From an uncultured Pseudomonas sp. (GTDB lineage Bacteria > Pseudomonadota > Gammaproteobacteria > Pseudomonadales > Pseudomonadaceae): a DNA stretch of 64,000 nucleotides. The position numbers and the translations under genes are program-made. The stretch spans positions 1-64,000 of the forward strand of contig NZ_CAMPHI010000019.1 of assembly GCF_946885955.1 (NCBI RefSeq), written 5' to 3'. Below, in pieces: positions 42,962 to 52,173 of the stretch. The notes below the pieces were generated by a model. That model searched no databases and had not been told where the DNA came from. It saw nothing but the letters and a program-made list of their open reading frames with translations. Numbering within the stretch: the stretch's first letter is position 1; each line of letters begins with the position of its first letter.

Positions 42962-43027
42962 CAGGCCATACGGCGGGGGCATTCGACGCCCTCGCCCGCT
43001 CGCATCATGGCTTGATCGTCAGTCATG

Positions 43028-43064
43028 CAAAACGGGGCGCCAATCGTCGATTGGCGCCCCGTTT
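43028..43064. terminator. Bidirectional terminator between tal and the RssC-like gene
   Basis: A strong hairpin of aaacggggcgccaatc and gattggcgccccgttt serves both convergent genes. It begins about 67 bases past the tal stop. Confidence 0.85.
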
Positions 43065-43081
43065 CGGTATTCGTCCTGAGG

Positions 43082-43576
43082 TCAGCGGTGTTCTAGCGCA
43101 TTGACCAGATCGTGGAAGGCTTCTCGATTGGATTCATTCAATCCCATCAGAATACGGTGAGCTTCCAGTACCTTGGCTCGCACCACCTCTTCGGTCTGAT
43201 CTTGCGAGGGCAAGTCATCCAGACAATCCGGGCAGGGAACCGGGGTATCGACGATATTGAATACCTGGTCGAAGCCCATGGACTGCAGCAAGCGGGTGAT
43301 GTCTTCGTGGGTGGTGACCACGGTGGGTAGCAAGCCGATTTTCTGCCGCGACAGAATCGACAACTTGGCCAGCAGACCAAGGGTGGTGCTGTCGATACTG
43401 CGAGTTTCCGTGAGGTCGATGACGATGGCGGAGAAATTCAGCGCGGTGAAAATCTTTTCGATCGTCGCGTCCAGCGCCGAGCAGAGCGTCAGGCGGACTT
43501 CACCGACAAACTTCAGAACGAAAGTACCGTCCTGTTCGGCGAATTGGATTCGACCAGGGTTTGTCCCAGGGTTCAT
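43082..43576 (-). CDS. rssC: STAS-domain anti-anti-sigma factor (RssC-like)
   Basis: The protein has 164 residues. It contains a STAS domain with the phosphorylatable serine region ETRSIDSTTLGLLAKLS and preceding IVIDL strand. A C-terminal extension after about residue 110 contains a CPDCLDD stretch. It overlaps the upstream PP2C-type response regulator by four bases, so the phosphatase and its probable STAS substrate are made together. The pair corresponds to the RssC/RssB genes next to tal in P. aeruginosa (PA2797-PA2798). HsbA is the closest alternative name. A role in the general stress response is inferred. Confidence 0.75.
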   Translation of the reverse strand: MNPGTNPGRIQFAEQDGTFVLKFVGEVRLTLCSALDATIEKIFTALNFSAIVIDLTETRSIDSTTLGLLAKLSILSRQKIGLLPTVVTTHEDITRLLQSMGFDQVFNIVDTPVPCPDCLDDLPSQDQTEEVVRAKVLEAHRILMGLNESNREAFHDLVNALEHR

Positions 43577-44760
43577 GCAAGGTTCCTGCTTAACACCAGC
43601 AAGGCAATATCATCCGGCATATCTTCCAGATTGGCCAGCCCAAACACCTGTCGTAGACCGTCCAGCGTACCGCCGGCAGAGCTGATCAGATTCGGCAGCA
43701 CGGTCTCTTTTTCCTTCAAGGTGTCGCCTGGCAACAAATCGAGAATTCCGTCGGACAACAGCGTCAGGCTGAAGGAATCGGGTAAGGCGATCACATGATC
43801 TGCGTATTCGGCTTCATTGAACAAACCGACCGGTAAGCCACGGCCCTGCAAATACTGAGCTTTGCCTTCGCTGTAGAGCACCGGTAAAGGTAAGTGACCA
43901 CCGATGCTGTAGGTAAGTTGCCCGCTTTGTTCGTCGATCACTCCGCCCAGCATGGTCACGTGCTTGCCCAGCTTGCAATTGAGCAGGCCGCGGTTGATAT
44001 GGCCGAGCACTTCCGACGGCTTGAATTCGGGCAGGCTGGCGCCGCCGCGACGCGACTCGTAAAGCAGACGAGTGGTCATGAACTTGAGCAGTACGGTGAC
44101 GAACGCCGACGAGGCGCCATGACCGGATACATCCGCCAGATAGAAGGCGATGCGCCGCTGGTCGACCCGGAAGTAGTCGACGAAATCTCCAGAGAGATAC
44201 AGCGATGGGATGATTTTGTGAGCGAATTCCAGGCCATCGACTTTCCAGGGCGTCACCGGCAGCATGTTCATCTGCACCTGACGACCGGCGTTCTGGTCTT
44301 CCTGCAGCAAATGCAGGCTGGCTTGCAGTTCGCGATTGGCGGTTTCCAACTTGTCGCGATAGCGCTGGTTTTCCTGGCGCAATTGCAGACGATCCAGGGC
44401 CCGACGTACCGAATGCTCGAGTACCGCGAGATCCTGCAGCGGCTTGATCAGGTAGTCGGCGGCGCCCAGACGCAGGGCTTCGACGGCATCGCTCATCACT
44501 CCCGCGCCGGAAACCACGATGACGGGGGTTTGCGCGTCGATCACATTGATCCGGCGAATCAGCTCGAGGCCGTCGACCTGGGGCATGCGCAGATCGCAAA
44601 TGACCAGATCGGGGTGCTCGCGCTCGAACACTTCCAGGCCTTGCGCGCCGTTGCCGGCTTGCAGGACATTGAAGCCGCTATCTTCCAGGTAAGCGGCAAG
44701 GCTCGCGCGCACGACTTCGTCGTCATCGATAATCAGCAGCGTGGCACTGGTTTTGTGCAT
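43573..44760 (-). CDS. rssB: Response regulator with PP2C phosphatase domain (RssB-like)
   Basis: This 395-residue protein has an N-terminal receiver (IDDDEVV at 10-16, phosphoacceptor Asp in LVICDLRMPQVDG, lysine in YLIKPL), then a coiled linker and a PP2C-like serine phosphatase (LSGDFVDYF, FYLADVSGHGASSAFV, TLLSDGILDLLPGD, MPDDIALLVLSR). It would dephosphorylate the STAS partner encoded after it. The start at 44760 (MHKTSATLLIIDDDE) is at the receiver domain; a longer frame to 44880 lacks homology. A possible promoter lies in the 216-base space shared with the divergent PilZ gene. Confidence 0.82.
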   Translation of the reverse strand: MHKTSATLLIIDDDEVVRASLAAYLEDSGFNVLQAGNGAQGLEVFEREHPDLVICDLRMPQVDGLELIRRINVIDAQTPVIVVSGAGVMSDAVEALRLGAADYLIKPLQDLAVLEHSVRRALDRLQLRQENQRYRDKLETANRELQASLHLLQEDQNAGRQVQMNMLPVTPWKVDGLEFAHKIIPSLYLSGDFVDYFRVDQRRIAFYLADVSGHGASSAFVTVLLKFMTTRLLYESRRGGASLPEFKPSEVLGHINRGLLNCKLGKHVTMLGGVIDEQSGQLTYSIGGHLPLPVLYSEGKAQYLQGRGLPVGLFNEAEYADHVIALPDSFSLTLLSDGILDLLPGDTLKEKETVLPNLISSAGGTLDGLRQVFGLANLEDMPDDIALLVLSRNLA

Positions 44761-44976
44761 GGGGTATCCAGGCAAACTGCGCCAGGTTTGGTTGGCGTAA
44801 ACGCCAGGCAAACCACCTGGGCGCGCGTACACGGTTCGCTTTAAGGCGCTGACGGTACTCCCATCCGCACCTCGATTCAAGCATATGCCGGTCGTCGCCA
44901 GGCGACTTTACACCTTAAATAAGGCAAGGTTATAAGGACAACAGGAGACATCATCTATAACAAGAGGATAGCGTCC

Positions 44977-45276
44977 ATGAGCCAAAGCGATCGTGCGTAC
45001 AGCGAAAAACGCGATTACATCCGTATGCGGCTGGAAGCACCAGTTACCCTGCATCATGCCGGGCGCGAGATTCCTGCGCTCTGCCTCGATCTCTCCAGTA
45101 CCGGCATGCAAATCGAAGCCGAATGCGTATTGGCTCTGGGCGAGATGGTCAACGTGCATATCGCCTCCGACCACAACGAACTCAGCGGGCTCAATGCTCA
45201 GGCAGAGGTGGTACGAGTAATCGACCTGGGCGATGGCCGTCAATCGATCGGCTTGGCGATTGTCTCGATGACCTGA
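44977..45276 (+). CDS. PilZ domain protein
   Basis: The protein has 99 residues comprising a single PilZ domain. The c-di-GMP binding signature is visible: an arginine-rich N terminus (EKRDYIRMRL) and the D-L-S-S-T-G motif in CLDLSSTGMQIE. It probably binds cyclic di-GMP and acts through protein contacts; no output domain is present. It starts after aagaggatagcgtcc, is divergent from the RssB-like gene, and ends just before a terminator hairpin shared with convergent mlaA. Confidence 0.87.
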   Translation: MSQSDRAYSEKRDYIRMRLEAPVTLHHAGREIPALCLDLSSTGMQIEAECVLALGEMVNVHIASDHNELSGLNAQAEVVRVIDLGDGRQSIGLAIVSMT

Positions 45277-45296
45277 AGGTCTTTCAGCGGACTAGC

Positions 45297-45323
45297 AAAA
45301 AGGCGGCCTTCGGGCCGCCTTTT
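45297..45323. terminator. Bidirectional terminator between PilZ and mlaA genes
   Basis: aaaaaggcggcc and ggccgcctttt pair around ttc g; A and T runs flank both sides. Confidence 0.88.
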
Positions 45324-45344
45324 CGCTTCTTATCCATGCGCTGC

Positions 45345-46046
45345 TCAGAAGTCGTCTTCGACCTGACCGTCCTGCACGCGGAATTCGCGGTTCTGCAGAT
45401 AGGCGTTACGGATAAAGATGTATTTGTCGCCACTGACCAGGCGCTCGGCCGACAGCAGATTGGCGCGCGTATCGATCACCTCGACCCCACGGGTGACATT
45501 TCGGGTCGGGATATGATCCATGTGCGGATACGGCGTCAGGAAGCTGTCCGGAATCTTGGCGCCGGCATCGCGCACGGTACTTGGCCCCAGCAACGGCAGG
45601 ACCAGATAAGGTCCGCTGCCCAGGCCCCAGGCACCGAGGGTCTGGCCGAAGTCCTCGTCGTTCTGTGCCAGCCCCATATGCTTGGCCACGTCGAAGAAGC
45701 CCAACAGGCCAAAGGTGGTATTGAAGATCAAGCGCCCGGTATCCACGCCGGCATTATGAAACTTGCCCTGCAACAGGTCGTTGGCCAGGTTGCCGACATC
45801 GCCGATATTGCCGAACACATTGTGCACGCCATCTTCCAGGAACTGCGGCGTGACCGCCTGATAGCCCTGCGCCAGCGGCTTGAGGGCATAAGTATCGATG
45901 GTGTCGTTGAAGGTAAATACCTTGCGATTGAAGCCTTCCCAAGGATCTTCTTCGGCGGCATGGGCAAGCACTGGCAGCAGCACCAGACTGGTACAGGCAA
46001 ACAATCGGCCCAGACGACTTATCCAACTTGCACCGATTACACGCAT
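45345..46046 (-). CDS. mlaA: MlaA/VacJ family phospholipid retrograde transport protein
   Basis: The product has 233 residues with a signal peptide (MRVIGASWISRLGRLFACTSLVLLPVLAHA). Family motifs are DPWEGFNRKVFTFND, GLLGFFDVAKHMGL, FGQTLGAWGLGSGPYLVLPLLGPS and IDTRANLL. MlaA extracts misplaced phospholipids from the outer leaflet of the outer membrane and passes them to the Mla pathway. The classical lipobox cysteine is not seen at the signal end, where AHA-A is found instead. A GTG immediately precedes the ATG chosen; the ribosome site aaggagagacc fits either. Confidence 0.9.
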   Translation of the reverse strand: MRVIGASWISRLGRLFACTSLVLLPVLAHAAEEDPWEGFNRKVFTFNDTIDTYALKPLAQGYQAVTPQFLEDGVHNVFGNIGDVGNLANDLLQGKFHNAGVDTGRLIFNTTFGLLGFFDVAKHMGLAQNDEDFGQTLGAWGLGSGPYLVLPLLGPSTVRDAGAKIPDSFLTPYPHMDHIPTRNVTRGVEVIDTRANLLSAERLVSGDKYIFIRNAYLQNREFRVQDGQVEDDF

Positions 46047-46321
46047 CACGGTCTCTCCTTGAGAAAATCAGAATGGCGGCCCGCGGACGGCCAACAGGGT
46101 CGCGCAGTATAAAGTCTGAATCACTGAATAGGCAGCATAGCGGATGATGAAGGCAAAATGCCTTACCCGATAGCTCGTCTCGTATCTGGATACATTTACC
46201 CGGCACTCAGCTGCGCAAGGCTTGATCCATGGCAAGCAAAGCATCGCGGCATGCATTACCCTTACAGGTAAGTGAGGGGTTGCGGCTCCCGCATGTAACC
46301 ACCAGAAAAAGGATGTGCCCT

Positions 46322-46588
46322 ATGCCTACAAACCGCCTGCAGCAGCAATTGGAAGAACTGCGCGATCAGTTGGCAGACGACCAGCCGCTCAGCGAAGAGG
46401 AGCGCGCATCGCTGTATGTACTCGTTCAGGAAATCGAAGCGCAATTGGCTCGCCACGCCGCGACGGCGCCGGACGCCAATCTGATCGATGGCGTCAACTT
46501 CGCGGTGGAGCGTTTCGAAGCCAGTCATCCGACCCTGGCCGGCACCTTGCGCAACATCATGCAAAGCCTGGCCAACATGGGGATCTGA
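46322..46588 (+). CDS. DUF4404 family protein
   Basis: This 88-residue, mostly helical, acidic protein starts MPTNRLQQQLEELRDQL and has FEASHPTLAGTLRNIMQSLANMGI at its end, the conserved close of DUF4404. Its function is unknown. The longer frame upstream has no homology; the start at 46322 lies 12 bases after aaagga. It converges on queF, with a hairpin between. Confidence 0.82.
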   Translation: MPTNRLQQQLEELRDQLADDQPLSEEERASLYVLVQEIEAQLARHAATAPDANLIDGVNFAVERFEASHPTLAGTLRNIMQSLANMGI

Positions 46589-46593
46589 GCCAC

Positions 46594-46618
46594 AGCGGCA
46601 AGCTTATGGCTTGCCGCT
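46594..46618. terminator. Hairpin between DUF4404 and queF genes
   Basis: agcggcaagc pairs with gcttgccgct around a five-base loop. It follows the plus-strand stop by five bases and has no long T run. Confidence 0.6.
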
Positions 46619-46635
46619 CATGGTTTGCAGCCCGC

Positions 46636-47466
46636 CTACTGCCTTACCAGCCGGCAATTGTCCGGCGTTATCGCCGCGCTGCTGCGGTAAGGGTTGATGT
46701 CCAGGCCACCGCGGCGCACATAGCGCGCATACACCGTCAGGTGCTCAGGTTCGAGCAAGCGCTGCAGGTCGAGGAAGATTCGCTCGACGCACTGCTCATG
46801 AAAATCCGCGTGCTGGCGGAAGCTCACCAGATAGGCCAGCAGACTGGCGTGATCCAGCGCCGCGCCGCGATACTGCACCACCACCGTGCCCCAATCCGGC
46901 TGACCGGTGACCGGACAATTGGATTTCAGCAAATGGCTGTGCAGGCGTTCCTCGATCACCCGGGTCGAGTCACAACGCAGCAGTTGCGGTGCCGGCGCGG
47001 CGTAGTTGCTGATCGCCACATCCAGCTCATCGATACAGGTACCCGGCGCACCCGTCACGCCCTCGGCGGTGGCTTCGGCCAAACTGCGCAGGCGTACGCC
47101 AACGGGTTTGCCCGCCGCTGCCGACAGGTCCTTCTCCAGCAACGCCTGTAACTCGGCTCGGTCGCCGAACATCGTCTGATTCAGCGAATTCAGATAAAGC
47201 TTGAACGACTTGGATTCGATGATATTCGGCGAGTCGGCCGGGATCGCGAATTCGCCGATGGCCACCACCGGCTTACCGGATGGCAACAGCCAGGACAGCT
47301 CGAAACAGTTCCAGAAATCCACGCCGCGATAAGGCAGGGTCTCGGCGCTCAGGCCCAGCTCGGCCCATTTCGCCGCCCGGGGTATCGGGAACAGCAACGA
47401 CGGCGTGTAGGTATCGATGTATTCGCTGGCTTTACCCAGGGGCGAATTTTCAGCGGCGGGATGCAT
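46636..47466 (-). CDS. queF: NADPH-dependent 7-cyano-7-deazaguanine reductase
   Basis: This 276-residue enzyme of the long bimodular QueF type reduces preQ0 to preQ1 in queuosine synthesis. Visible features are the QueF motif [14 protein letters not shown] and the active-site cysteine in [13 protein letters not shown], followed by FHEQCVERI. The length is typical of gammaproteobacterial QueF. The start at 47466 ([16 protein letters not shown]) fits the family. pyrF follows upstream on the same strand with 47 bp between. Confidence 0.93.
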   Translation of the reverse strand: MHPAAENSPLGKASEYIDTYTPSLLFPIPRAAKWAELGLSAETLPYRGVDFWNCFELSWLLPSGKPVVAIGEFAIPADSPNIIESKSFKLYLNSLNQTMFGDRAELQALLEKDLSAAAGKPVGVRLRSLAEATAEGVTGAPGTCIDELDVAISNYAAPAPQLLRCDSTRVIEERLHSHLLKSNCPVTGQPDWGTVVVQYRGAALDHASLLAYLVSFRQHADFHEQCVERIFLDLQRLLEPEHLTVYARYVRRGGLDINPYRSSAAITPDNCRLVRQ

Positions 47467-47513
47467 GTGTCAAAACCTGGTTAATCGAACGAATCGGTGG
47501 GAGGGCCTGGGGT

Positions 47514-48212
47514 TCAGGCCAGTTCGGCAACGACCGCGGCCAATGCCTGCGCCGGATCGGCGGCCTGGCTGATCGGCCGGCCGATGACCAGATAATCGGA
47601 ACCGACATCCATGGCCTGGCGCGGGGTCAGAATACGCCGTTGGTCGTCCTGGGCGCTGCCAGCCGGACGAATCCCCGGAGTAACCAATTGCAGTGCCGGA
47701 TGGGCGCTTTTCAACGCCTGGGCTTCCTGCGCGGAGCAGACCAGACCATCCAGTCCCGCCTGAGCGGCCAAGCCGGCCAGGCGCAGCACCTGGGCCTGGG
47801 GCTCGATATCCAGGCCGATGCCGGCCAGGTCCTCGCGCTCCATGCTGGTCAGCACGGTCACACCGATCAGCAGCGGTTTGGCGCCGCTCAATTGGTCGAG
47901 GGTTTCGCGGCACGCGGCCATCATGCGCAAGCCGCCCGAGCAATGCACATTGACCATCCATACGCCCATCTCGGCCGCAGCCTTGACCGCCATGGCCGTG
48001 GTGTTCGGAATGTCGTGAAATTTCAAGTCGAGAAACACTTCGAAGCCCTTGCCGGCCAGCGCGCTGACGATATCCGGGCCGCAGCGGGTGAACAGCTCCT
48101 TGCCGACCTTGACCCGGCACAACCGGGGATCGAGACGATCGGCCAGCGCCAGGGCGGCATCACGGGTCGGGAAATCCAGGGCAACGATAATCGGGGTCTG
48201 GCAGGCGGACAT
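47514..48212 (-). CDS. pyrF: Orotidine 5'-phosphate decarboxylase
   Basis: The enzyme has 232 residues, with the catalytic DxKxxD array in [12 protein letters not shown], the opening [28 protein letters not shown] and the phosphate-binding [10 protein letters not shown] plus VIGRPI near the end. It makes UMP from OMP. The start at 48212 ([14 protein letters not shown]) matches the usual N terminus, while the ATG seven codons earlier is also in frame. Confidence 0.93.
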   Translation of the reverse strand: MSACQTPIIVALDFPTRDAALALADRLDPRLCRVKVGKELFTRCGPDIVSALAGKGFEVFLDLKFHDIPNTTAMAVKAAAEMGVWMVNVHCSGGLRMMAACRETLDQLSGAKPLLIGVTVLTSMEREDLAGIGLDIEPQAQVLRLAGLAAQAGLDGLVCSAQEAQALKSAHPALQLVTPGIRPAGSAQDDQRRILTPRQAMDVGSDYLVIGRPISQAADPAQALAAVVAELA

Positions 48213-48284
48213 GGACGGGCTCTCGCAGGACAAATTCGCCGCGCATTGTAGCGGAACCCGCCTGCAATTGCCGACTCGCCGTCC

Positions 48285-49496
48285 CTAGCCAAGGCACCCG
48301 CGTAATCGTGCCGCGTCGCTGCTCTTGCAATTGAGCGCCACGCGCTCCAACCCCAACCAGGCGGCCAACGCTAGCAGGTTGCGCGCCAGCGCCAATAGCG
48401 CGTCCTCATCCAGCCCTGGCGTTTCCACATGCAGCGCGTGCACGGCCAGACAGCCGTGGGCGCGCTCGGCACGCAAATCCAGGCGTGCCAGCAGACGATC
48501 GCGGTACAGAAACGGCAGTACGTAATAGCCATACACCCGTTTGTGTTGCGGGGTGTAGATCTCCAGGCGATAGCGGAAGTCGAACAAACGCTCGGTACGC
48601 GCCCGCTCCCAGATCAGCGAATCGAAGGGCGAGAGCAAGGCGCTGGCCTCGACCTTGCGCGGAATTTTCGGCTCGCCTCGGCAATACGCGAGCTGCGCCC
48701 AATCCTGCACCCGCACCGGCTGCAGCTCCCCGGCCTCGAGCAATTCGGATAGCCGCGCCTGGCTGTCGCGGGCGTCCAGACGGTAGTAGTCGCGCAGATC
48801 CTTTTCCGTGGCCACGCCCAGGGCCTCGGCCGCATGCAGCAATAGCCGCCGCTGCGCCTCGGCGCTCTCCACCTCGGGCGCGTCCAGCACGGCAGAGGGC
48901 AATACCCGTTCCGGCAAGTCGTATAAACGCTCGAAGCCGCGACGCCCGGCAACGGTCACCTCGCCCGCGGCGAACAACCATTCGAGGGCATGTTTTTCCG
49001 CACTCCAACCCCACCAGGCGCTGCTGCCGGCGGTTTTCTGCGCCAGGCTGCCGGCGCCCAATGCGCCCTGCTCGCCAACCGCCTGCAAAACCCGCCGAAT
49101 CAATGGTTGCTGCTCGCGGCCGAAACGCGCCAGTTGTTTGTAGATGCCCTCGCCATTGCGCGCTTGCTGCATGCGCCAGCGCAGCAGCGGATGGAACGAC
49201 AGCGGCAGCAACGAAGCCTCGTGCCCCCAGTACTCGAACAATCCGCGACGACGCCCGCCACTCCAGGCCACTTGCTCCAACAGCGTTCGGTCATAGGCGC
49301 CGAGGCGGGAAAACAGCGGCAGATAATGCGAACGCACCAGAGCGTTCACCGAGTCGATCTGCAGCACGCCGAGCCGGGCAATCTGCGCGAGCACTTGCCG
49401 GTGACCGACATTAGTCGGCAGCGCGCGGCCGAAGCCCTGGGCGCGCAGTGCCAGGCGCCGGGCTTGGGCGAGGGTCAGTGTCTGCGTCGAAGTCAT
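48285..49496 (-). CDS. Winged-helix DNA glycosylase (YcaQ/AlkZ family)
   Basis: The protein has 403 residues of the HTH_42/YcaQ family. The catalytic QxD-type motif is in LGVLQIDSVNALVRSHY, followed by LFEYWGHEASLLP. DYYRLDARDSQARL and LLSPFDSLIWERARTERLFDF appear later, with VYGYYVLPFLYRD. Members such as YcaQ and AlkZ excise crosslinks and alkylated bases. The start at 49496 (MTSTQTLTLAQARRLAL) is chosen; the long 5' frame extension overlaps the next gene. It is separated from the DUF3291 gene by 13 bases. Confidence 0.88.
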   Translation of the reverse strand: MTSTQTLTLAQARRLALRAQGFGRALPTNVGHRQVLAQIARLGVLQIDSVNALVRSHYLPLFSRLGAYDRTLLEQVAWSGGRRRGLFEYWGHEASLLPLSFHPLLRWRMQQARNGEGIYKQLARFGREQQPLIRRVLQAVGEQGALGAGSLAQKTAGSSAWWGWSAEKHALEWLFAAGEVTVAGRRGFERLYDLPERVLPSAVLDAPEVESAEAQRRLLLHAAEALGVATEKDLRDYYRLDARDSQARLSELLEAGELQPVRVQDWAQLAYCRGEPKIPRKVEASALLSPFDSLIWERARTERLFDFRYRLEIYTPQHKRVYGYYVLPFLYRDRLLARLDLRAERAHGCLAVHALHVETPGLDEDALLALARNLLALAAWLGLERVALNCKSSDAARLRGCLG

Positions 49497-49509
49497 GGCC
49501 TGGACGAGT

Positions 49510-49980
49510 TCATTCAGCCATCGCCGAAAGCGGCATGTCCCCGGGCGCAAACGCCTGGCGAAAGCTGAATGCTTGCGCCGTCGGTCCTCTTTCACGCAAC
49601 GACTGCAAACGCTCGGCAGCTTCCTGCTCGCTGGGTAAGTGTCCGGCCGGCACCCACCAGAGCACCATGTGTGCCTCGCCCATCCGCGCGAACCATTCGT
49701 TACGTCGCTTGAGCATCTCGGCATGGGCGGACTTGTAGACATAGTCCTTGAGCGCATCGATGTCGCGCCACAGCGACAGATTGACCAACACCTCCTCGCC
49801 GAAGGGTCGTTTCGCGGTGGCATCGCCCGCCTCGTCCTGCAAACGCCAGACGAATCCCGGCGAGGCTTCGGCCAGGGCGTTGATGCGTTGCAGATTGGCG
49901 ACGAAATCCGCCATGCCGGGGGACTCCAGCGGTTGCTTCATGCTGGCGATATTCAACTGCGCGAGGTGGTAGGCGGACAT
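49510..49980 (-). CDS. DUF3291 family protein
   Basis: This protein of 156 residues opens YHLAQLNIASMKQPLESPGM, with FVWRLQDEAGDAT, VNLSLWRDIDALKDYVYKSAHAEMLKRR and MVLWWVPAGHLPSEQEA. The pattern is that of DUF3291, a dimeric alpha-beta barrel-type family without known activity. The start at 49980 lies eight codons into the longer frame and precedes the conserved sequence. It is likely cotranscribed with the glycosylase gene. Confidence 0.85.
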   Translation of the reverse strand: MSAYHLAQLNIASMKQPLESPGMADFVANLQRINALAEASPGFVWRLQDEAGDATAKRPFGEEVLVNLSLWRDIDALKDYVYKSAHAEMLKRRNEWFARMGEAHMVLWWVPAGHLPSEQEAAERLQSLRERGPTAQAFSFRQAFAPGDMPLSAMAE

Positions 49981-50010
49981 GCATGTGCTCCTTGTGTTTG
50001 TCACTGTCCT

Positions 50011-50946
50011 TCAGCGTAGCGCCAGCCAGGCATTGAGGCGCTTGCCCACCCAGGCATGATTGCTGACCAGAACGATCCCCAGCACCACCAGCAGCGCACC
50101 GGCGACGAAATTCAGGCTCAGCGGTTCGCCGAGGATCAGCACGCCGAAGGTCACGCCGAACATCGGGGTCATAAACGAGAACACCGCCATGTTCGACGCC
50201 AGATAACGGCGCAACAACCAGAACCAGGTGAAGTAGCTGAGAAACGACACCACAACGCCTTGGAACAGCACGCTGCCGACGCTGATCGCCGTCCAGCGGA
50301 TCGGCCCGAGCTGATCGGTCGCGGCGGCATAGCCCAACAACAAGGCAAAAGAAACGCCGAGCTGATAAAGCAGCGTCAGCGTCGGCGGTGCTTCGGACAG
50401 GCGCGAACCGCGCACCACCACGGTGGTCGCGCCCCAGGCAGCCCCCGCCAACAGGCCGAACGCATCGCCTAGCAGCACGTAGCGATCCATCGTCGACCAT
50501 TGCATGCCCACGCCAAACGCCACGGCGATACCGGCGAAGCACAGGGCGATGCCCAACCATTGCAGGCGGTACAAGCGTTCATGCGGCAGCAGCAGGTGCA
50601 GGCCCAGCGCGGAAAATATCGGCGCGGTATAGAGAAATACCGCGATGTGCGAGGCCGAGGTGTACTGCAAACCGAGCGCGATGAAAAAGAACTCCAGAGC
50701 GAACAGCACCCCGGCCAGCAAGCCGCCACGCCAGGTGCACCCCAGCCAGCCCTGCCAGCCGCGCTGCCAGAGCATCAACGCGCCGACCAATAGCGCGGCA
50801 ATACCCGAACGCAGCGCGACCTGCAGCAGCGGTGTGATATCCGCGGCCGCCAGCTTGATCGCCACCTGCTGGAAGCCCCAGATGGCGCATAGCAGCAACA
50901 TCAACTGGAACAGAAATACGTCGGCGCCCTTGCGCGCGACACTCAT
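50011..50946 (-). CDS. DMT-family (EamA) transporter
   Basis: This 311-residue inner membrane protein has ten predicted helices and two EamA repeats. Typical segments are LCAIWGFQQVAIKLA in TM1, ALRSGIAALLV, YTSASHIAVFLYTAPIFSALG ending the first repeat, and NMAVFSFMTPMFGVTFGVLILGE ending the second. It is a metabolite exporter or drug/metabolite transporter of unknown substrate. Confidence 0.88.
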   Translation of the reverse strand: MSVARKGADVFLFQLMLLLCAIWGFQQVAIKLAAADITPLLQVALRSGIAALLVGALMLWQRGWQGWLGCTWRGGLLAGVLFALEFFFIALGLQYTSASHIAVFLYTAPIFSALGLHLLLPHERLYRLQWLGIALCFAGIAVAFGVGMQWSTMDRYVLLGDAFGLLAGAAWGATTVVVRGSRLSEAPPTLTLLYQLGVSFALLLGYAAATDQLGPIRWTAISVGSVLFQGVVVSFLSYFTWFWLLRRYLASNMAVFSFMTPMFGVTFGVLILGEPLSLNFVAGALLVVLGIVLVSNHAWVGKRLNAWLALR

Positions 50947-50991
50947 CCGGACCCACTGCCTGCGGCCACCATGGAGCCCTCCTCAAAACGG

Positions 50992-51222
50992 TTATTTCAC
51001 AAGCGGATCATCCCAGAATGACCGCTCGGTTTCCTGCAAAATATCCGCCCGGCTCAAGCCGATATCCTTCAGTGCACCGTCACTCAGCGTCGCCAGCTGC
51101 TGACGCTCCCTGGCCAATTGATTCCAACGCTTGAGGTGCAGCCACAATGCGCGGGCATAGGCAGTCGGATCCAGCTGACGCGGCAGAGCAGAAGCTATTG
51201 CATAACCTTTTTGACCTTTCAT
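50992..51222 (-). CDS. DUF1127 domain protein
   Basis: This protein of 76 residues has the C-terminal DUF1127 motif RERQQLATLSDGALKDIGLSRADI. The family consists of small arginine-rich proteins, some tied to phosphate, RNA or stress regulation. A strong ribosome site (aggagggcaacgag) fixes the start at 51222; the longer frame is rejected. It is divergent from the LysR gene, with a 96-base shared upstream region. Confidence 0.85.
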   Translation of the reverse strand: MKGQKGYAIASALPRQLDPTAYARALWLHLKRWNQLARERQQLATLSDGALKDIGLSRADILQETERSFWDDPLVK

Positions 51223-51318
51223 CTCGTTGCCCTCCTGTGGGGTTGGCGCCAGTCTCGCGCCAGGCTTATGATCAAGCCAACGAATGTTTCTTATGTAATC
51301 CATTTCAGAGATTGATGA

Positions 51319-52173
51319 ATGGCCAACTACCCGAGCATCGACAGTGAACTGCTGCGCACCTTTGTCGCGATCGCCGACCATGGCGGCTTCACCCGCGCCG
51401 CGGAAATGGTCAACCGCACCCAGTCGGCAGTCAGCATGCAGATGAAGCGCCTGGAAGAAGACGTGATGCAGCGCCCGCTGTTTCAGCGCGACGGCCGCCA
51501 GTTCAGCCTCACCGCCGAAGGCCAATTATTGCTGAGCTACGCCAGGCGGATTCTCCGCCTGCATGCCGAGGTGATGAACAGCATGCGCGAGCCGCATATG
51601 GTCGGCACCGTGCGTATCGGTACCCCGGATGATTATGTGATGCGCTTTATGCAGGGCATTCTGGTGCGCTTCGCCGACTCCTACCCGCTGGTGCAGGTGG
51701 AATTGCACTGCGAGCCCTCGTTCCAGTTACTGCAGCGAAAGGATCTCGACCTGACCATCGTCACCCGCGAACCAGGCACCGAAATCGGCCAACTGCTGCG
51801 CCAGGAACACCTGGTCTGGGCTCAGGCCCGGGGCAGCAAGCTGCACACGCGAAGCACCTTGCCACTTGCCATGTTCAACTCCCAGTGCTTCTGCCGCTCC
51901 TGGGCTTGTAATGGCCTGGATGCCCTCGGGCGCGACTACCGCATCGCCTACACCAGCCCCAGCCTCTCGGCGATCATGGCCGCGGTGAGCGCCGGCCTGG
52001 CGATTACCGCGCAATTGCACAGCCTGATCACCGCGGACCTGGAGATCATCGGCGAAGCGGAAGGCCTGCCAAGCATGCCCATGGCCAGTATCGTGTTGCT
52101 GCGCAACAGCAATACCCAGTCTCAGGTCAGCGAAACCCTGGCCGAGCAGATCGTCGAAGGCTTCAGATTTTAA
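51319..52173 (+). CDS. LysR-family transcriptional regulator
   Basis: The protein has 284 residues. The winged helix is at the N terminus (SELLRTFVAIADHGGFTRAAEMVNRTQSAVSMQMKRLE) and the substrate-binding domain starts at about residue 92 (VGTVRIGTPDDYVMRF). It is divergent from the DUF1127 gene and convergent with a TSUP permease, whose stop it overlaps by 11 bases. The target is not clear; the divergently encoded DUF1127 gene is a candidate. Confidence 0.9.
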   Translation: MANYPSIDSELLRTFVAIADHGGFTRAAEMVNRTQSAVSMQMKRLEEDVMQRPLFQRDGRQFSLTAEGQLLLSYARRILRLHAEVMNSMREPHMVGTVRIGTPDDYVMRFMQGILVRFADSYPLVQVELHCEPSFQLLQRKDLDLTIVTREPGTEIGQLLRQEHLVWAQARGSKLHTRSTLPLAMFNSQCFCRSWACNGLDALGRDYRIAYTSPSLSAIMAAVSAGLAITAQLHSLITADLEIIGEAEGLPSMPMASIVLLRNSNTQSQVSETLAEQIVEGFRF